DNA of 15,277 nucleotides from Planctomycetaceae bacterium (GCA_002685655.1 NYXM01000038.1:1-15277); one strand, 5' to 3'. Shown: positions 7,393 to 15,241, counted from the first letter of the stretch. Notes: generated by a model not told the origin, from the sequence alone. A program made the numbers and translations.

Positions 7393-8055
7393 ATGAAGCT
7401 CTTTCTCGACAGCGCTAAGACCGACGAAATCAAACATACGCTTGCCATGTGGGACATCGACGGCGTGACGACGAACCCGAAACACGTTCAGGCGTCAGGT
7501 AAATCGTTCCGATGTGTGATTGAGGAGATCTCCGAGTTGTTTGCCGGAACCGACAAGCCGGTCAGTGTTGAAGTGAATCCACATCTGACAGACTGGGAAC
7601 AGATCGTGGCTGAGGGGCTCGAACTGAGCAGAATATCGACGAACTTTGTGATCAAAGTGGGTGCGAGTGAAGATGGATTCAAGGCGATTCACGAACTGAC
7701 GGCTCAAGGAGTGAGATGCAATGCGACACTCATCTTCTCCGTGGCCCAGGCCTGGCACGCGGCACGGACAGGAGCCGCGTTCATCAGCCCGTTCCTCGGC
7801 TGGAAGGACCAGCATGGCGACTCGGCCTCGACGTTTGTACGCGAAGTGCGATCCATGCTCGACAACTTCGGCTACCAAGCCGAGATCATCGCCGCGGCGG
7901 TCCGCAACGCTTCTCAAATGGGAGACGCTGCCATTGCGGGGGCTCATTGCATTACGGCCGGCGTCGCGGTTTACGAAGACAGTTTTCGCAACCCATATAC
8001 AAACATGGGTGAAGTGATCTTTCAAAATGCGTGGGATGCCACGCCGGAATCGTAG
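7393..8055 (+). CDS. Transaldolase / fructose-6-phosphate aldolase (FSA/TalC) family protein
   Basis: A small class I aldolase-fold enzyme of 220 residues, the same length as E. coli FSA, cytoplasmic (no signal). It would cleave or transfer a three-carbon dihydroxyacetone unit through a Schiff base. Visible residues: D6 (LFLDSAKT), GVTTNP (24-29), Schiff-base lysine K88 (FVIKVG), NATLIFS (110-116), ISPFLGWKD (131-139) and AAAVRN (167-172). Compared from memory with FSA, E60 (FSA Gln59), S132 (Ala129) and F134 (Tyr131) are the transaldolase-type residues. This favours transaldolase over aldolase chemistry. Unusually, the phosphate-binding Arg134 and Ser166 of FSA correspond to W137 and A169, while R171 is kept, so the substrate may not be a standard 6-phosphate. 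GAGG lies seven bases before the ATG. It is the first gene of the five-gene + strand operon, 47 bp before the sulfatase. Confidence 0.9.
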   Translation: MKLFLDSAKTDEIKHTLAMWDIDGVTTNPKHVQASGKSFRCVIEEISELFAGTDKPVSVEVNPHLTDWEQIVAEGLELSRISTNFVIKVGASEDGFKAIHELTAQGVRCNATLIFSVAQAWHAARTGAAFISPFLGWKDQHGDSASTFVREVRSMLDNFGYQAEIIAAAVRNASQMGDAAIAGAHCITAGVAVYEDSFRNPYTNMGEVIFQNAWDATPES

Positions 8056-8102
8056 TGAAGCCGTGCAGTTTCGCCGAATCTGGATCAAGGAATTGAATTC
8101 AT

Positions 8103-9524
8103 ATGAATGCGTTTAGCATCCGGATCGGTCTGATCGTGTTCGCACTGACCACGTTGCCATCCTTCTCCGTCGCGACGGCGGAGACGACCGAGCAACGACC
8201 CAACTTTCTGGTAATCATCACCGACGACCAGCGCCCCGATACGATCCATGCCTTGGGCAATCCGCTGATTCATACTCCGAACCTCGATCGATTGGCCAGT
8301 CAAGGGATGGTCTTCACGCGGGCGACTTGTGCGTTTCCGTTGTGCGTGCCCAGCCGCGCTGAGATTCTCACGGGTGCCACGTCGTTCCGAAACGGCGTCC
8401 CCTTTGGCGGCGGGCGGCTGAAGAAAGATCTGGTCTTCTGGGCCGACGCGATGCGCAGCGGCGGATATCACACGTGGTATTGCGGCAAGTGGATGAACGA
8501 CGGATCGCCGAAGACTCGCGGTTATGAAGAAACGAGTGGCTTGTTCAGTAGCGGCGGTGCCGGCGTGAAGGGTCGCGAGCCACGTTATGGACGAAGGGGC
8601 CGGCTGATCACTGGCTATCGTGGCTGGACGTTCAAGCAAAACGATGGCACAGCGGAATTGGAAAAGGGAATTGGCCTCGTCGGAGATACAAGCAAGTACA
8701 TCGCCGATGGCGCGATCGCCTTGCTCGAGCGTCAATGGACGAAACCGTTTTTTCTACATGTCAATTTCACTGCGCCACACGATCCACTGATCATCCCGCC
8801 CGGCTACGAGGGTAAGTACGACCCGGCGAAGATCGCATTGCCTGACAACTTTCGACGGGAACATCCGTTCGATCATGGCAACTCCAATAGTCGAGATGAA
8901 AAGCTGTTGCCGTTGCCGCGGACTGAGAGAGATGTGCGTGAAGAGATCGCCGCCTACTACGCCGTGATCGATGACATGGACGCGCACATTGGGCGCATTC
9001 TCAAGACGCTCAAAGCAATCGGGCAATATAACAACACCGTCATCATTTTCTCCAGCGATCACGGCCTGGCGCTGGGGAGTCATGGTTTGATGGGAAAACA
9101 AAACATGTATGAACACACGATTGGCGTGCCGTTCATCATTGCCGGACCCGGCATCCCACAGGGGCAACGGACCAAGGCACAGATCTACCTGCGCGACATG
9201 TATCCGACCACTTGTGAACTTGCCGGCATTCCGATCCCCGAGTCCGTCGAGAGCAAGAGCCTCGTGCCGATCCTGCAGGGTACAGCCAGTCAAATCTACC
9301 CGGTCATCTACGGCTACTTCCACAAGTATCAGCGAATGATCCGTACCGACCGCTGGAAACTCATCTCTTACCCGCACTTGAACAAGTACCAGTTGTTCGA
9401 CCTGCAAAACGATCCGACCGAACAGATGGACTTGTCATCGCAATCAGAACATCGCAAGGTCATGGCAAGTCTTACGAGAAAGATGGACGAGTGGTTTCGG
9501 AAACAGGGAGATCCACTTCAATGA
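8103..9524 (+). CDS. Secreted sulfatase (S1 family, formylglycine-dependent)
   Basis: A sulfatase predicted to act outside the cytoplasm on a sulfate ester, probably of a sugar. The signal peptide covers residues 1-26, ending SVATA. Active-site motifs: VIITDDQRPD (D41, D42), the formylglycine motif CVPSR (C81), YCGKW (K129), FTAPHDP (H226), SSDHGLALGSHG (D319, H320) and GKQNMYEH (K332). The 473-residue length and the APHDPLIIPPGYEGKY segment fit the sulfatase subgroup that includes iduronate- and glycosaminoglycan-type enzymes. It differs from the first sulfatase in motif (CVPSR against CSPTR) and lacks that protein's C-terminal extension, so the two are not recent duplicates. AAGGA precedes the ATG by 11 bases. 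It is the second gene of the operon, 39 bp before the NagB-like gene, which suggests its product is a sugar entering that pathway. The substrate is not determinable. Confidence 0.95.
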   Translation: MNAFSIRIGLIVFALTTLPSFSVATAETTEQRPNFLVIITDDQRPDTIHALGNPLIHTPNLDRLASQGMVFTRATCAFPLCVPSRAEILTGATSFRNGVPFGGGRLKKDLVFWADAMRSGGYHTWYCGKWMNDGSPKTRGYEETSGLFSSGGAGVKGREPRYGRRGRLITGYRGWTFKQNDGTAELEKGIGLVGDTSKYIADGAIALLERQWTKPFFLHVNFTAPHDPLIIPPGYEGKYDPAKIALPDNFRREHPFDHGNSNSRDEKLLPLPRTERDVREEIAAYYAVIDDMDAHIGRILKTLKAIGQYNNTVIIFSSDHGLALGSHGLMGKQNMYEHTIGVPFIIAGPGIPQGQRTKAQIYLRDMYPTTCELAGIPIPESVESKSLVPILQGTASQIYPVIYGYFHKYQRMIRTDRWKLISYPHLNKYQLFDLQNDPTEQMDLSSQSEHRKVMASLTRKMDEWFRKQGDPLQ

Positions 9525-9563
9525 AAACACATCGCTCGCCAGTGAGGGAATGAGTAAAAGAAA

Positions 9564-10409
9564 ATGACGCGACAGGAAGAAATCCGCAAACTGCTGAAGC
9601 TGTCGCCTGCACAGATGCAAAAGCGTGCCGGCCGGCGACTGGTAGTCTGTTCCGACATTGACGCATTGCACCAGCACTTCGCTGAATCGATCGCCGCAGA
9701 GATCAAAGGCAACAACTCCAAGAACCGGCAGACGAAACTGATCCTGCCGGTTGGCCCCGTGGGGCAATATCCGATCCTTGCCGAGATGATCAACGACCAG
9801 CGGATCAGCCTGAAGCAATGCTGGTTCTTCATGATGGACGAGCACTGCGACGACAATGGTATCACGCTGTCTGATGATCATCCACTCAGCTTCCGCCACA
9901 CGTTCAACGCTATGTTCTCGAACCGCGTGAGGCGGAACTTGATGATTCCGGCCAAACAACTGGTCTTCCCAGATCATCGCAACGTCCAGACATTGAAGAA
10001 TCGCATCGAATCGGTTGGTGGTATCGATACGACATATGGCGGCATCGGGATCCACGGTCACATTGCCTACAACGAACCGGAGCCCAACGTACGCGAGTCT
10101 GATCCGCGACTGGTCTACCTCAACGACTTCACGCGCACAATCAACGCGATTCGTGCTGAAATCGGTGGCAATCTCGAGGGCCATCCTCGCAAAGGAGTCA
10201 CGCTTGGAATGCGACAGCTTCTTGGAGCAAAGCGCATTCGGCTTTACTGCCGCAACGGGATTTCGCTCGACTGGGCCAACACGGTATTGCGGCTGGCTAT
10301 GTTCGGCCAACCCGGCGATGACTACCCTGTCACATATATCCGCGGCCACAGGAACTATGTCGTTGTAACGGATGAAGACACCGCTCGCACACCCCGGTTT
10401 GTGTTGTAG
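9564..10409 (+). CDS. NagB-like (glucosamine-6-phosphate isomerase/deaminase family) protein
   Basis: A 281-residue cytoplasmic protein of the family that interconverts glucosamine 6-phosphate and fructose 6-phosphate plus ammonia. Matching segments: LILPVGPVG (59-67), FFMMDEH (88-94), YGGIGIHGHIAYNEP (158-172) and GVTLGMRQLLGA (211-222). Compared from memory with E. coli NagB, Asp72 (D92), His143 (H166) and Glu148 (E171) are kept. Asp141 is replaced by H164. The phosphate loop TGGT is VGPV (63-66), the position of Arg172 holds Ile196 (with R197 beside it), and Lys208 is missing. The reaction may therefore involve an altered ring-opening step and a substrate other than an ordinary 6-phosphate. 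A 5-codon open frame MSKRK starts at 9550; its TGA overlaps this ATG, and GAGGGA (9544-9549) lies just before it. It is the third gene of the operon. A distinct sugar isomerase activity is possible. Confidence 0.82.
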   Translation: MTRQEEIRKLLKLSPAQMQKRAGRRLVVCSDIDALHQHFAESIAAEIKGNNSKNRQTKLILPVGPVGQYPILAEMINDQRISLKQCWFFMMDEHCDDNGITLSDDHPLSFRHTFNAMFSNRVRRNLMIPAKQLVFPDHRNVQTLKNRIESVGGIDTTYGGIGIHGHIAYNEPEPNVRESDPRLVYLNDFTRTINAIRAEIGGNLEGHPRKGVTLGMRQLLGAKRIRLYCRNGISLDWANTVLRLAMFGQPGDDYPVTYIRGHRNYVVVTDEDTARTPRFVL

Positions 10410-10414
10410 ATATC

Positions 10415-10419
10415 AGAGG
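10415..10419 (+). promoter_or_regulatory. Ribosome binding site of the PVC-type cytochrome c gene
   Basis: AGAGG lies seven bases before the ATG at 10427, inside the 17-bp gap after the NagB-like gene. This supports translation from a shared transcript and this choice of start. Confidence 0.6.
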
Positions 10420-10426
10420 CAAGACA

Positions 10427-13400
10427 ATGAAGAATGCGATGCTGTTCTGGGTCCTCTTTGTGATCGGCACGGCAACATCGGCAGTGTGTGCGGACGAACC
10501 GAAGCGAACGGACAACGAGACCTCGCCCGGAACCAGCAACAACCTGACGCGGGTGCCACCTACGGATTCCGTCGCTGCGGCGGAGACGATTCAGCTTCAA
10601 GACGGCTTTCGCGCCGAGTTGATTGCCGCCGAGCCGTTGGTTACGGATCCGATTGCCATGCAATACGATGAAAATGGTCTGGCTTACGTCGTTGAGATGA
10701 ACGACTACCCGTATTCCGATAAATCCCACGATCAGGCGTGGCAGAATCAGACATCAGAACCAATCGGCCGCGTGCGCGTTCTCGAAGACTTGGACGGAGA
10801 CGGGATGTTCGACAAATCGACGGTGTTTGCCGACAAACTGTCGTGGCCGTCGGGGGTCGCCTTGTGGAAGGGGGGTGTTTATGTCGCAGCGACACCGGAC
10901 GTCTGGTATTTCAAAGACACGAACGGCGATCACCGAGCCGACATCCGTCGCAAGGTCTTCACAGGTTTTCGCAAATACAACGTGCAAGCCGTGATGAATA
11001 ACTTCCAATGGGGACTCGATCATCGGATCTACGCCGCCGGATCAAGTAATGGTGGGATGGTCGAGTCAACGGCGAATGACGAGAACGCCTCGAAGCCGAT
11101 CCGCCTCGGGCGGAATGATTTTCGTTTCGATCCGAGGGCCGAACGGTTCGAAGCCATTTCCGGCGGCGCTCGTTTTGGTCATGCACAGGATGATTGGGGG
11201 AACCGATTCCTTTGCAACATCCGCAATCCAGTCCAACACGTTGTCCTGCCGGCACGCTATCTCCGCCGCAACCCGTTCCTTCCCGTCGTTTCATCGATCA
11301 ACGACGTTGCGAAATCGGGCGACACGATCGCCGTCTATCCGATCAGTCCCGCCGAGCCGTGGCGTGTGATCAACGCTCGCCGTCAAGCCGCGAACACGGC
11401 CACGAAACCACCGTATGACTCGACAGTGGCAAAGGGCTATGTGACCTCTTCCAGCGGCGTCACGATCTACCGTGGCGCAGCCTACCCCAAAGAATTCCAT
11501 GGAAATGCTTTCATTGGCGAAGTGGCGGGCAATCTCGTCATGCGATATCGGCTCTTGCCATCGGGAGTCAGCTTTGAAGGAATGCGTGCGCATGACAAAG
11601 TCGAGTTTCTCGCCTCGACAGACAACTGGTTCCGGCCGGTGAATTTTGTCAATGCGCCTGACGGAACACTGCACCTGCTGGACATGTATCGGGAGACTAT
11701 CGAGCACCCGTGGTCGATGCCGGACGACTTGAAGGCACACGTTGATCTGACGAGCGGCCGCGACCGGGGAAGAATCTATCGCCTTGTGCCGCCGAAGTAC
11801 GGTCTCGGTTTCAAACAGCCGCTGCCGCCTCGCATGGGAAGTGCGTCGACTGTTGATCTCGTTGCCGAGTTGGAGAACCCGAATTCGTGGTGGCGCGAAA
11901 CATCACATCGGTTGATCTTCGAGCGACAAGATCGCGCGGCCGAAACACCGCTTCGCAAGTTACTGCGAGACAGTCAATTCCCCGTCGCGAGACTGCACGC
12001 TCTTTGGTCGCTCAACGGACTGGAAGTGCTAAGCGACGATGATCTCAAAGTTGCGATGGACGATCCCGACCCACACGTACGCGAGCACGCGGTGCGGTTG
12101 GCCGAGCCGCGATTGAGTGACGCTCCAGAGCTGTTGCGGACAGTTCTTGCCGCCGCGTCTGACGACAGTATTCGTGTTCGCTTTCAGGCAGCTATGACGC
12201 TTGGCGAAGTTGGCACCGAAGAGGCAACGTCCGCGCTGGCTGCGATTGCTCGCCGCGATGCAGCCAATCTGTGGTCGCGCACGGCAGTGCTCAGCTCTTT
12301 GTCGGAGTCGGAAGTGCCGTTTCTTCTGAACGTACTGGCCGACACCAACTTTGCCGCTGGCGAGCCGGGTCGCGAGATGATCGGGCAGCTCGCGTTTGGC
12401 GTCGGCGCGCGCAACAATGCGGATGAAGTCAACTCGGTCCTGACGGCGTTGGCTCGGCGCCACGATGGGACGCGTTCGGCGAGCGACATGGCGGTGATGA
12501 AGAATCTCGGAGCCGGGTTGAAACGAGCACGCCGAGATCTGCATCAATTAGCCGCGGACAAAACTACACCCGGCGGACGGCTGGTCGCAGAGATTCTCGA
12601 TGATGCCCTCAGCATTGCGCTCGCGCCCAGTGGCGATCTGTCGAGTCGGCTGCTGGCGATCGATCTGCTTGGCTACGGCAGCTTCGACTCGGTTCAAGCG
12701 ACACTGGTGGAGTTGCTCGACGCGCGACAACCGGCCGAGATTCAGTCCGCGGCAATCCATTCCATAACCGGATTTGCCAATAAGGAAGTCGCTGACATCC
12801 TGCTTGACAAGCACGCCGCGCTGACGCCGAACGTGCAGGCGGAACTCGTCGGCAGGCTGCTGATGCGTCGAGATTGGTTGCTCGCCGTGTTCGATGCCAT
12901 CGAGAAACGTATCGTTCCGGCTAGTCGTGTCTCGTCAGCACGACGAGCGATCTATATGAAGAGTTCCGATCCGGCGATTCGCGAGCGGGCCGTTCGGTTG
13001 TTCTCCCGTGACCTGCCCGGACCACGCAAGGAAGTGATTGCGAAATATCAGCAGGCATTATCACTGCGGGCCGACCGGTTGCGCGGCGAACGCGCGTTCA
13101 AGCGGGAATGCATCAACTGCCACCGGCTCGGCGATCAGGGACACGAAGTTGGCCCGAATCTCGCAACGATCCAGAATCGAAGCCCGGCCCAACTGCTCGT
13201 GAATCTGCTCGATCCGAATCGCGAGGTATCGCCGAATTTCCTAGAGTATATCGTGGCCACGCTGGACGGTCGGATCATCACTGGCATCATTGCGTCGGAA
13301 ACACCCACCAGCATCACACTTCGGCAGGCAGAAGGTAAACAGCAGACGATCCTCCGCAGCGATATTGAAGAGTTCCGCAGCTCCGGTAAATCGTTGATGG

Positions 13401-13474
13401 CCGAAGGACTTGAAAAGAAAGTCACGCCCCAGGAGATGGCGGATTTGATCGCATACTTGTTGTCCTTGAAGTAG
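10427..13474 (+). CDS. PVC-type membrane-bound dehydrogenase: beta-propeller, HEAT repeats and cytochrome c domain
   Basis: A 1015-residue exported protein of an architecture typical of Planctomycetes and Verrucomicrobia, thought to oxidise sugars or related compounds and pass electrons to a c-type heme. A signal peptide occupies residues 1-22 (AVCA-DE). From about 50 to 460 lies a propeller-type dehydrogenase domain. It contains two Asp-rich, calcium-loop-like segments, EDLDGDGMFD (120-129) and DTNGDHRADI (164-173), and a C-terminal segment DGTLHLLDMYRETIEHPW near 410-430. About 480-860 is helical with HEAT-like repeats (for example DPDPHVREHAVRLAEP, DDSIRVRFQAAMTLGEVG). From about 880 comes the cytochrome c domain, with heme motif CINCH (C895-H899), VGPNL after it, and SLMAEGL with M991 as likely sixth ligand. 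The end, TPQEMADLIAYLLSLK, is typical. It is the fourth gene of the operon, 17 bp after the NagB-like gene and 15 bp before the next. The substrate is unknown. Confidence 0.93.
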   Translation: MKNAMLFWVLFVIGTATSAVCADEPKRTDNETSPGTSNNLTRVPPTDSVAAAETIQLQDGFRAELIAAEPLVTDPIAMQYDENGLAYVVEMNDYPYSDKSHDQAWQNQTSEPIGRVRVLEDLDGDGMFDKSTVFADKLSWPSGVALWKGGVYVAATPDVWYFKDTNGDHRADIRRKVFTGFRKYNVQAVMNNFQWGLDHRIYAAGSSNGGMVESTANDENASKPIRLGRNDFRFDPRAERFEAISGGARFGHAQDDWGNRFLCNIRNPVQHVVLPARYLRRNPFLPVVSSINDVAKSGDTIAVYPISPAEPWRVINARRQAANTATKPPYDSTVAKGYVTSSSGVTIYRGAAYPKEFHGNAFIGEVAGNLVMRYRLLPSGVSFEGMRAHDKVEFLASTDNWFRPVNFVNAPDGTLHLLDMYRETIEHPWSMPDDLKAHVDLTSGRDRGRIYRLVPPKYGLGFKQPLPPRMGSASTVDLVAELENPNSWWRETSHRLIFERQDRAAETPLRKLLRDSQFPVARLHALWSLNGLEVLSDDDLKVAMDDPDPHVREHAVRLAEPRLSDAPELLRTVLAAASDDSIRVRFQAAMTLGEVGTEEATSALAAIARRDAANLWSRTAVLSSLSESEVPFLLNVLADTNFAAGEPGREMIGQLAFGVGARNNADEVNSVLTALARRHDGTRSASDMAVMKNLGAGLKRARRDLHQLAADKTTPGGRLVAEILDDALSIALAPSGDLSSRLLAIDLLGYGSFDSVQATLVELLDARQPAEIQSAAIHSITGFANKEVADILLDKHAALTPNVQAELVGRLLMRRDWLLAVFDAIEKRIVPASRVSSARRAIYMKSSDPAIRERAVRLFSRDLPGPRKEVIAKYQQALSLRADRLRGERAFKRECINCHRLGDQGHEVGPNLATIQNRSPAQLLVNLLDPNREVSPNFLEYIVATLDGRIITGIIASETPTSITLRQAEGKQQTILRSDIEEFRSSGKSLMAEGLEKKVTPQEMADLIAYLLSLK

Positions 13475-13489
13475 ATCTGAAACGGAAAC

Positions 13490-14800
13490 ATGAACCTCGC
13501 CATTGCCCCATTCCGCTTCCACGTCACGCCACCCAAAGGACATTCGCTTTGCGGTGGCTGGATTCCATCCGTGACGACCGTCGACGATCCTCTGGAAGCG
13601 ATCGGGTTCGTGCTGCTCGGTGCCGGCAAGCCGATCGTTGTTTGTTCCGTCGACTGGACAGGTATTTGCAACGAGGCGCATCTGGCGTGGCGAAAAGCAT
13701 TGGCTGAGACGGCCGGCACGACAGCGGATCGTGTCGCCGTGCAGTGCGTCCACCAGCACGATGCTCCGTTCGTCTGTCTGGAAACCGATCGCATCGTGCG
13801 TGAACAGGGCGACCTGCCGCCGAACGTCGATTCTGAATTCTTTGAGCGGTGCCTTGATCGCGGCCGGAGTACCATCGAGGATGCACTGGGGAGTCCGCGG
13901 CAAATCACGCATGTTGCCAAAGCACAGGCGCAAGTCGAAGAGGTCACTTCGAATCGGCGCATCCTCGGCGACGATGGTCTCGTGCGCAAGAATCGTAGCG
14001 TTGCTCCCGGCGGCAGCGATGTGCGACATCTGCCAGCTGGTGTCATCGATTCTTGGCTGAAGGCGGTTGCCTTCTACGATGGAAAGACGAAAGTCACCGC
14101 GTGCTACTACTATGCCGTGCATCCCATCAGCTATTGCTGCCAGGAAGGACGGGTCAGCAGCGAATTCGTCGGTCTGGCCCGACGGCTGAAGCAACAACAC
14201 GACGACCCAGCGTGCACGCACATCTATTTCACCGGTTGTGCAGGCAACCAGAACACGGGCAAGTACAACAACAGTGACGTAAAGGAGAACCGGCAACTGT
14301 TGACGCAGCGCGTTTACCAAGCGATGGAAGCTGCGTCAGCAATACTGCAGCCTGTACCGATTCGTAGCGTCCACTGGCAAACGCACGACATTCTTCCACC
14401 GCCGCGCGCTGATCTCTCCGCAGATGAGATACAACGACAGATCTCCGACAAAACTAAGCGTGTCGTCCTCCGTAACCGACCAGCGTTCACACTGGCATGG
14501 CTCAAACGATACGAACGAAAGATGCCGATTACGCTCAGCGCACTGCACGTCAACGACGTTTCGTTGCTGCATCTGCCGGGCGAACCGTTTGTGGAATACC
14601 AGCTTGGCGCACAAGTGCTTTTTCCAAAACGGTTTGTCGCGATAGCTGGTTATGGCGACGGTGGACCGTGGTATCTCCCAACCGCTGAGGCTTATACACA
14701 AGGCGGCTATGAGGTCGGCGTGGCGTTCTGTGATCCGCAAGTGGATCGAATCCTCTCCGACGGCATCCAGCAACTGCTCAAGAGGAAGCTTATTGAATGA
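13490..14800 (+). CDS. Neutral/alkaline ceramidase-fold protein without signal peptide or catalytic serine
   Basis: A 436-residue protein resembling the N-terminal domain of neutral ceramidases. Visible motifs: VQCVHQHDAP (84-93; H88 and H90, replacing the usual HTHSGP), YYAVHPISYCC (207-217; H211), YFTGCAGNQN (246-255), HLPGEPFVEYQL (361-372; E365), and GYGDGGPWYLPTAEAYTQGGYE (387-408; Y402). The His, His, Glu and Tyr match the positions expected for the zinc site of Pseudomonas ceramidase. The serine of the ceramidase GDVSPN segment is absent (GCAGNQN), so ceramide hydrolysis is unlikely. No signal peptide is seen: an in-frame TGA at 13478-13480 rules out a longer N-terminus, and the protein begins MNLAIAPFRFHVTPP. 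The ribosome site is weak (GGAAA). Relatives in planctomycetes are numerous and of unknown role. As the last gene of the operon it may be a metal-dependent hydrolase or isomerase for a sugar intermediate; this is inference from position. Confidence 0.78.
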   Translation: MNLAIAPFRFHVTPPKGHSLCGGWIPSVTTVDDPLEAIGFVLLGAGKPIVVCSVDWTGICNEAHLAWRKALAETAGTTADRVAVQCVHQHDAPFVCLETDRIVREQGDLPPNVDSEFFERCLDRGRSTIEDALGSPRQITHVAKAQAQVEEVTSNRRILGDDGLVRKNRSVAPGGSDVRHLPAGVIDSWLKAVAFYDGKTKVTACYYYAVHPISYCCQEGRVSSEFVGLARRLKQQHDDPACTHIYFTGCAGNQNTGKYNNSDVKENRQLLTQRVYQAMEAASAILQPVPIRSVHWQTHDILPPPRADLSADEIQRQISDKTKRVVLRNRPAFTLAWLKRYERKMPITLSALHVNDVSLLHLPGEPFVEYQLGAQVLFPKRFVAIAGYGDGGPWYLPTAEAYTQGGYEVGVAFCDPQVDRILSDGIQQLLKRKLIE

Positions 14801-14901
14801 GCACTCGATATGATGTGAAGCCAAGTTGGATAGCGCCACATTGCGACAAAGGATATTCCTAACAATCCTCTCTATCATGGTTTAAATCAACGTTATCTTC
14901 A

Positions 14902-14945
14902 CCCTGAAAGGGCCTCAACATGTCAGCCCAGGGCAACGCCCTGGG
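14902..14945. repeat. Double-hairpin dispersed repeat (CCCTGAAAGGG / CCCAGGGC-AAC-GCCCTGGG)
   Basis: CCCT-GAA-AGGG (14902-14912) is followed by CCCAGGGC (14927-14934), loop AAC, and GCCCTGGG (14938-14945), a perfect 8-bp stem. A partial second copy of the first motif, CCTGAAAGGCAACGC, lies at about 14971-14985. I recall closely similar sequences as abundant intergenic repeats in planctomycetes and other PVC bacteria. The position, about 100 bases after the last operon gene, allows a 3'-end role. Confidence 0.6.
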
Positions 14946-15146
14946 ATTATGGAACATTCATGAAGCTCGTCCTGAAAGGCAACGCTGTGAAGCATTTCTA
15001 GGACCTGGAAAACTGGGGTCTCGCAGATTTTGGAGGGTATGAAAAAGGCCAGATTCAGGCTCTCTTTATCGTTATCTCCCACTGCAGCGTTATCCAGGCG
15101 TTCGCAATGCGAGAGAATTGATGCAAGTGCCTGCTGAGGCGCGTTT

Positions 15147-15159
15147 ACCGCGAAGCGGT
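15147..15159. repeat. Short hairpin ACCGC-GAA-GCGGT
   Basis: ACCGC (15147-15151), triloop GAA, GCGGT (15155-15159): a perfect 5-bp stem with a stable-type loop. It is probably part of the same repeat-rich tract. No function is assigned. Confidence 0.4.
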
Positions 15160-15215
15160 TGTACGACACCTCAACCGATGTTGTAAAAAAGCCATTGGTA
15201 TTTCACATTGTCGTC

Positions 15216-15241
15216 CCTCGCGATGTTCTTCGCGTGCGAGG
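15216..15241. repeat. Inverted repeat CCTCGC/GCGAGG near the window end
   Basis: CCTCGC (15216-15221) and GCGAGG (15236-15241) are exact reverse complements around a 14-base centre that also contains CGCG. It could be a hairpin repeat or an end of a feature that continues beyond the window. Confidence 0.35.

Noticed and set aside
9444..10349. 301-residue open frame on the minus strand opposite the NagB-like gene
   Set aside because: It lies wholly against a gene with clear family motifs, shows no motif of its own, and is explained by codon bias of the real gene.
13135..14320. Two long minus-strand open frames (13135-14046 and 13241-14320) opposite the cytochrome c and ceramidase-fold genes
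   Set aside because: Antisense to well supported genes, spanning their junction, with no recognisable domain, signal or ribosome site.
14915..15169. 84-residue minus-strand open frame after the operon
   Set aside because: It ends in IIPGRCPGL, the translation of the CCCAGGGC repeat; no motif or convincing start.
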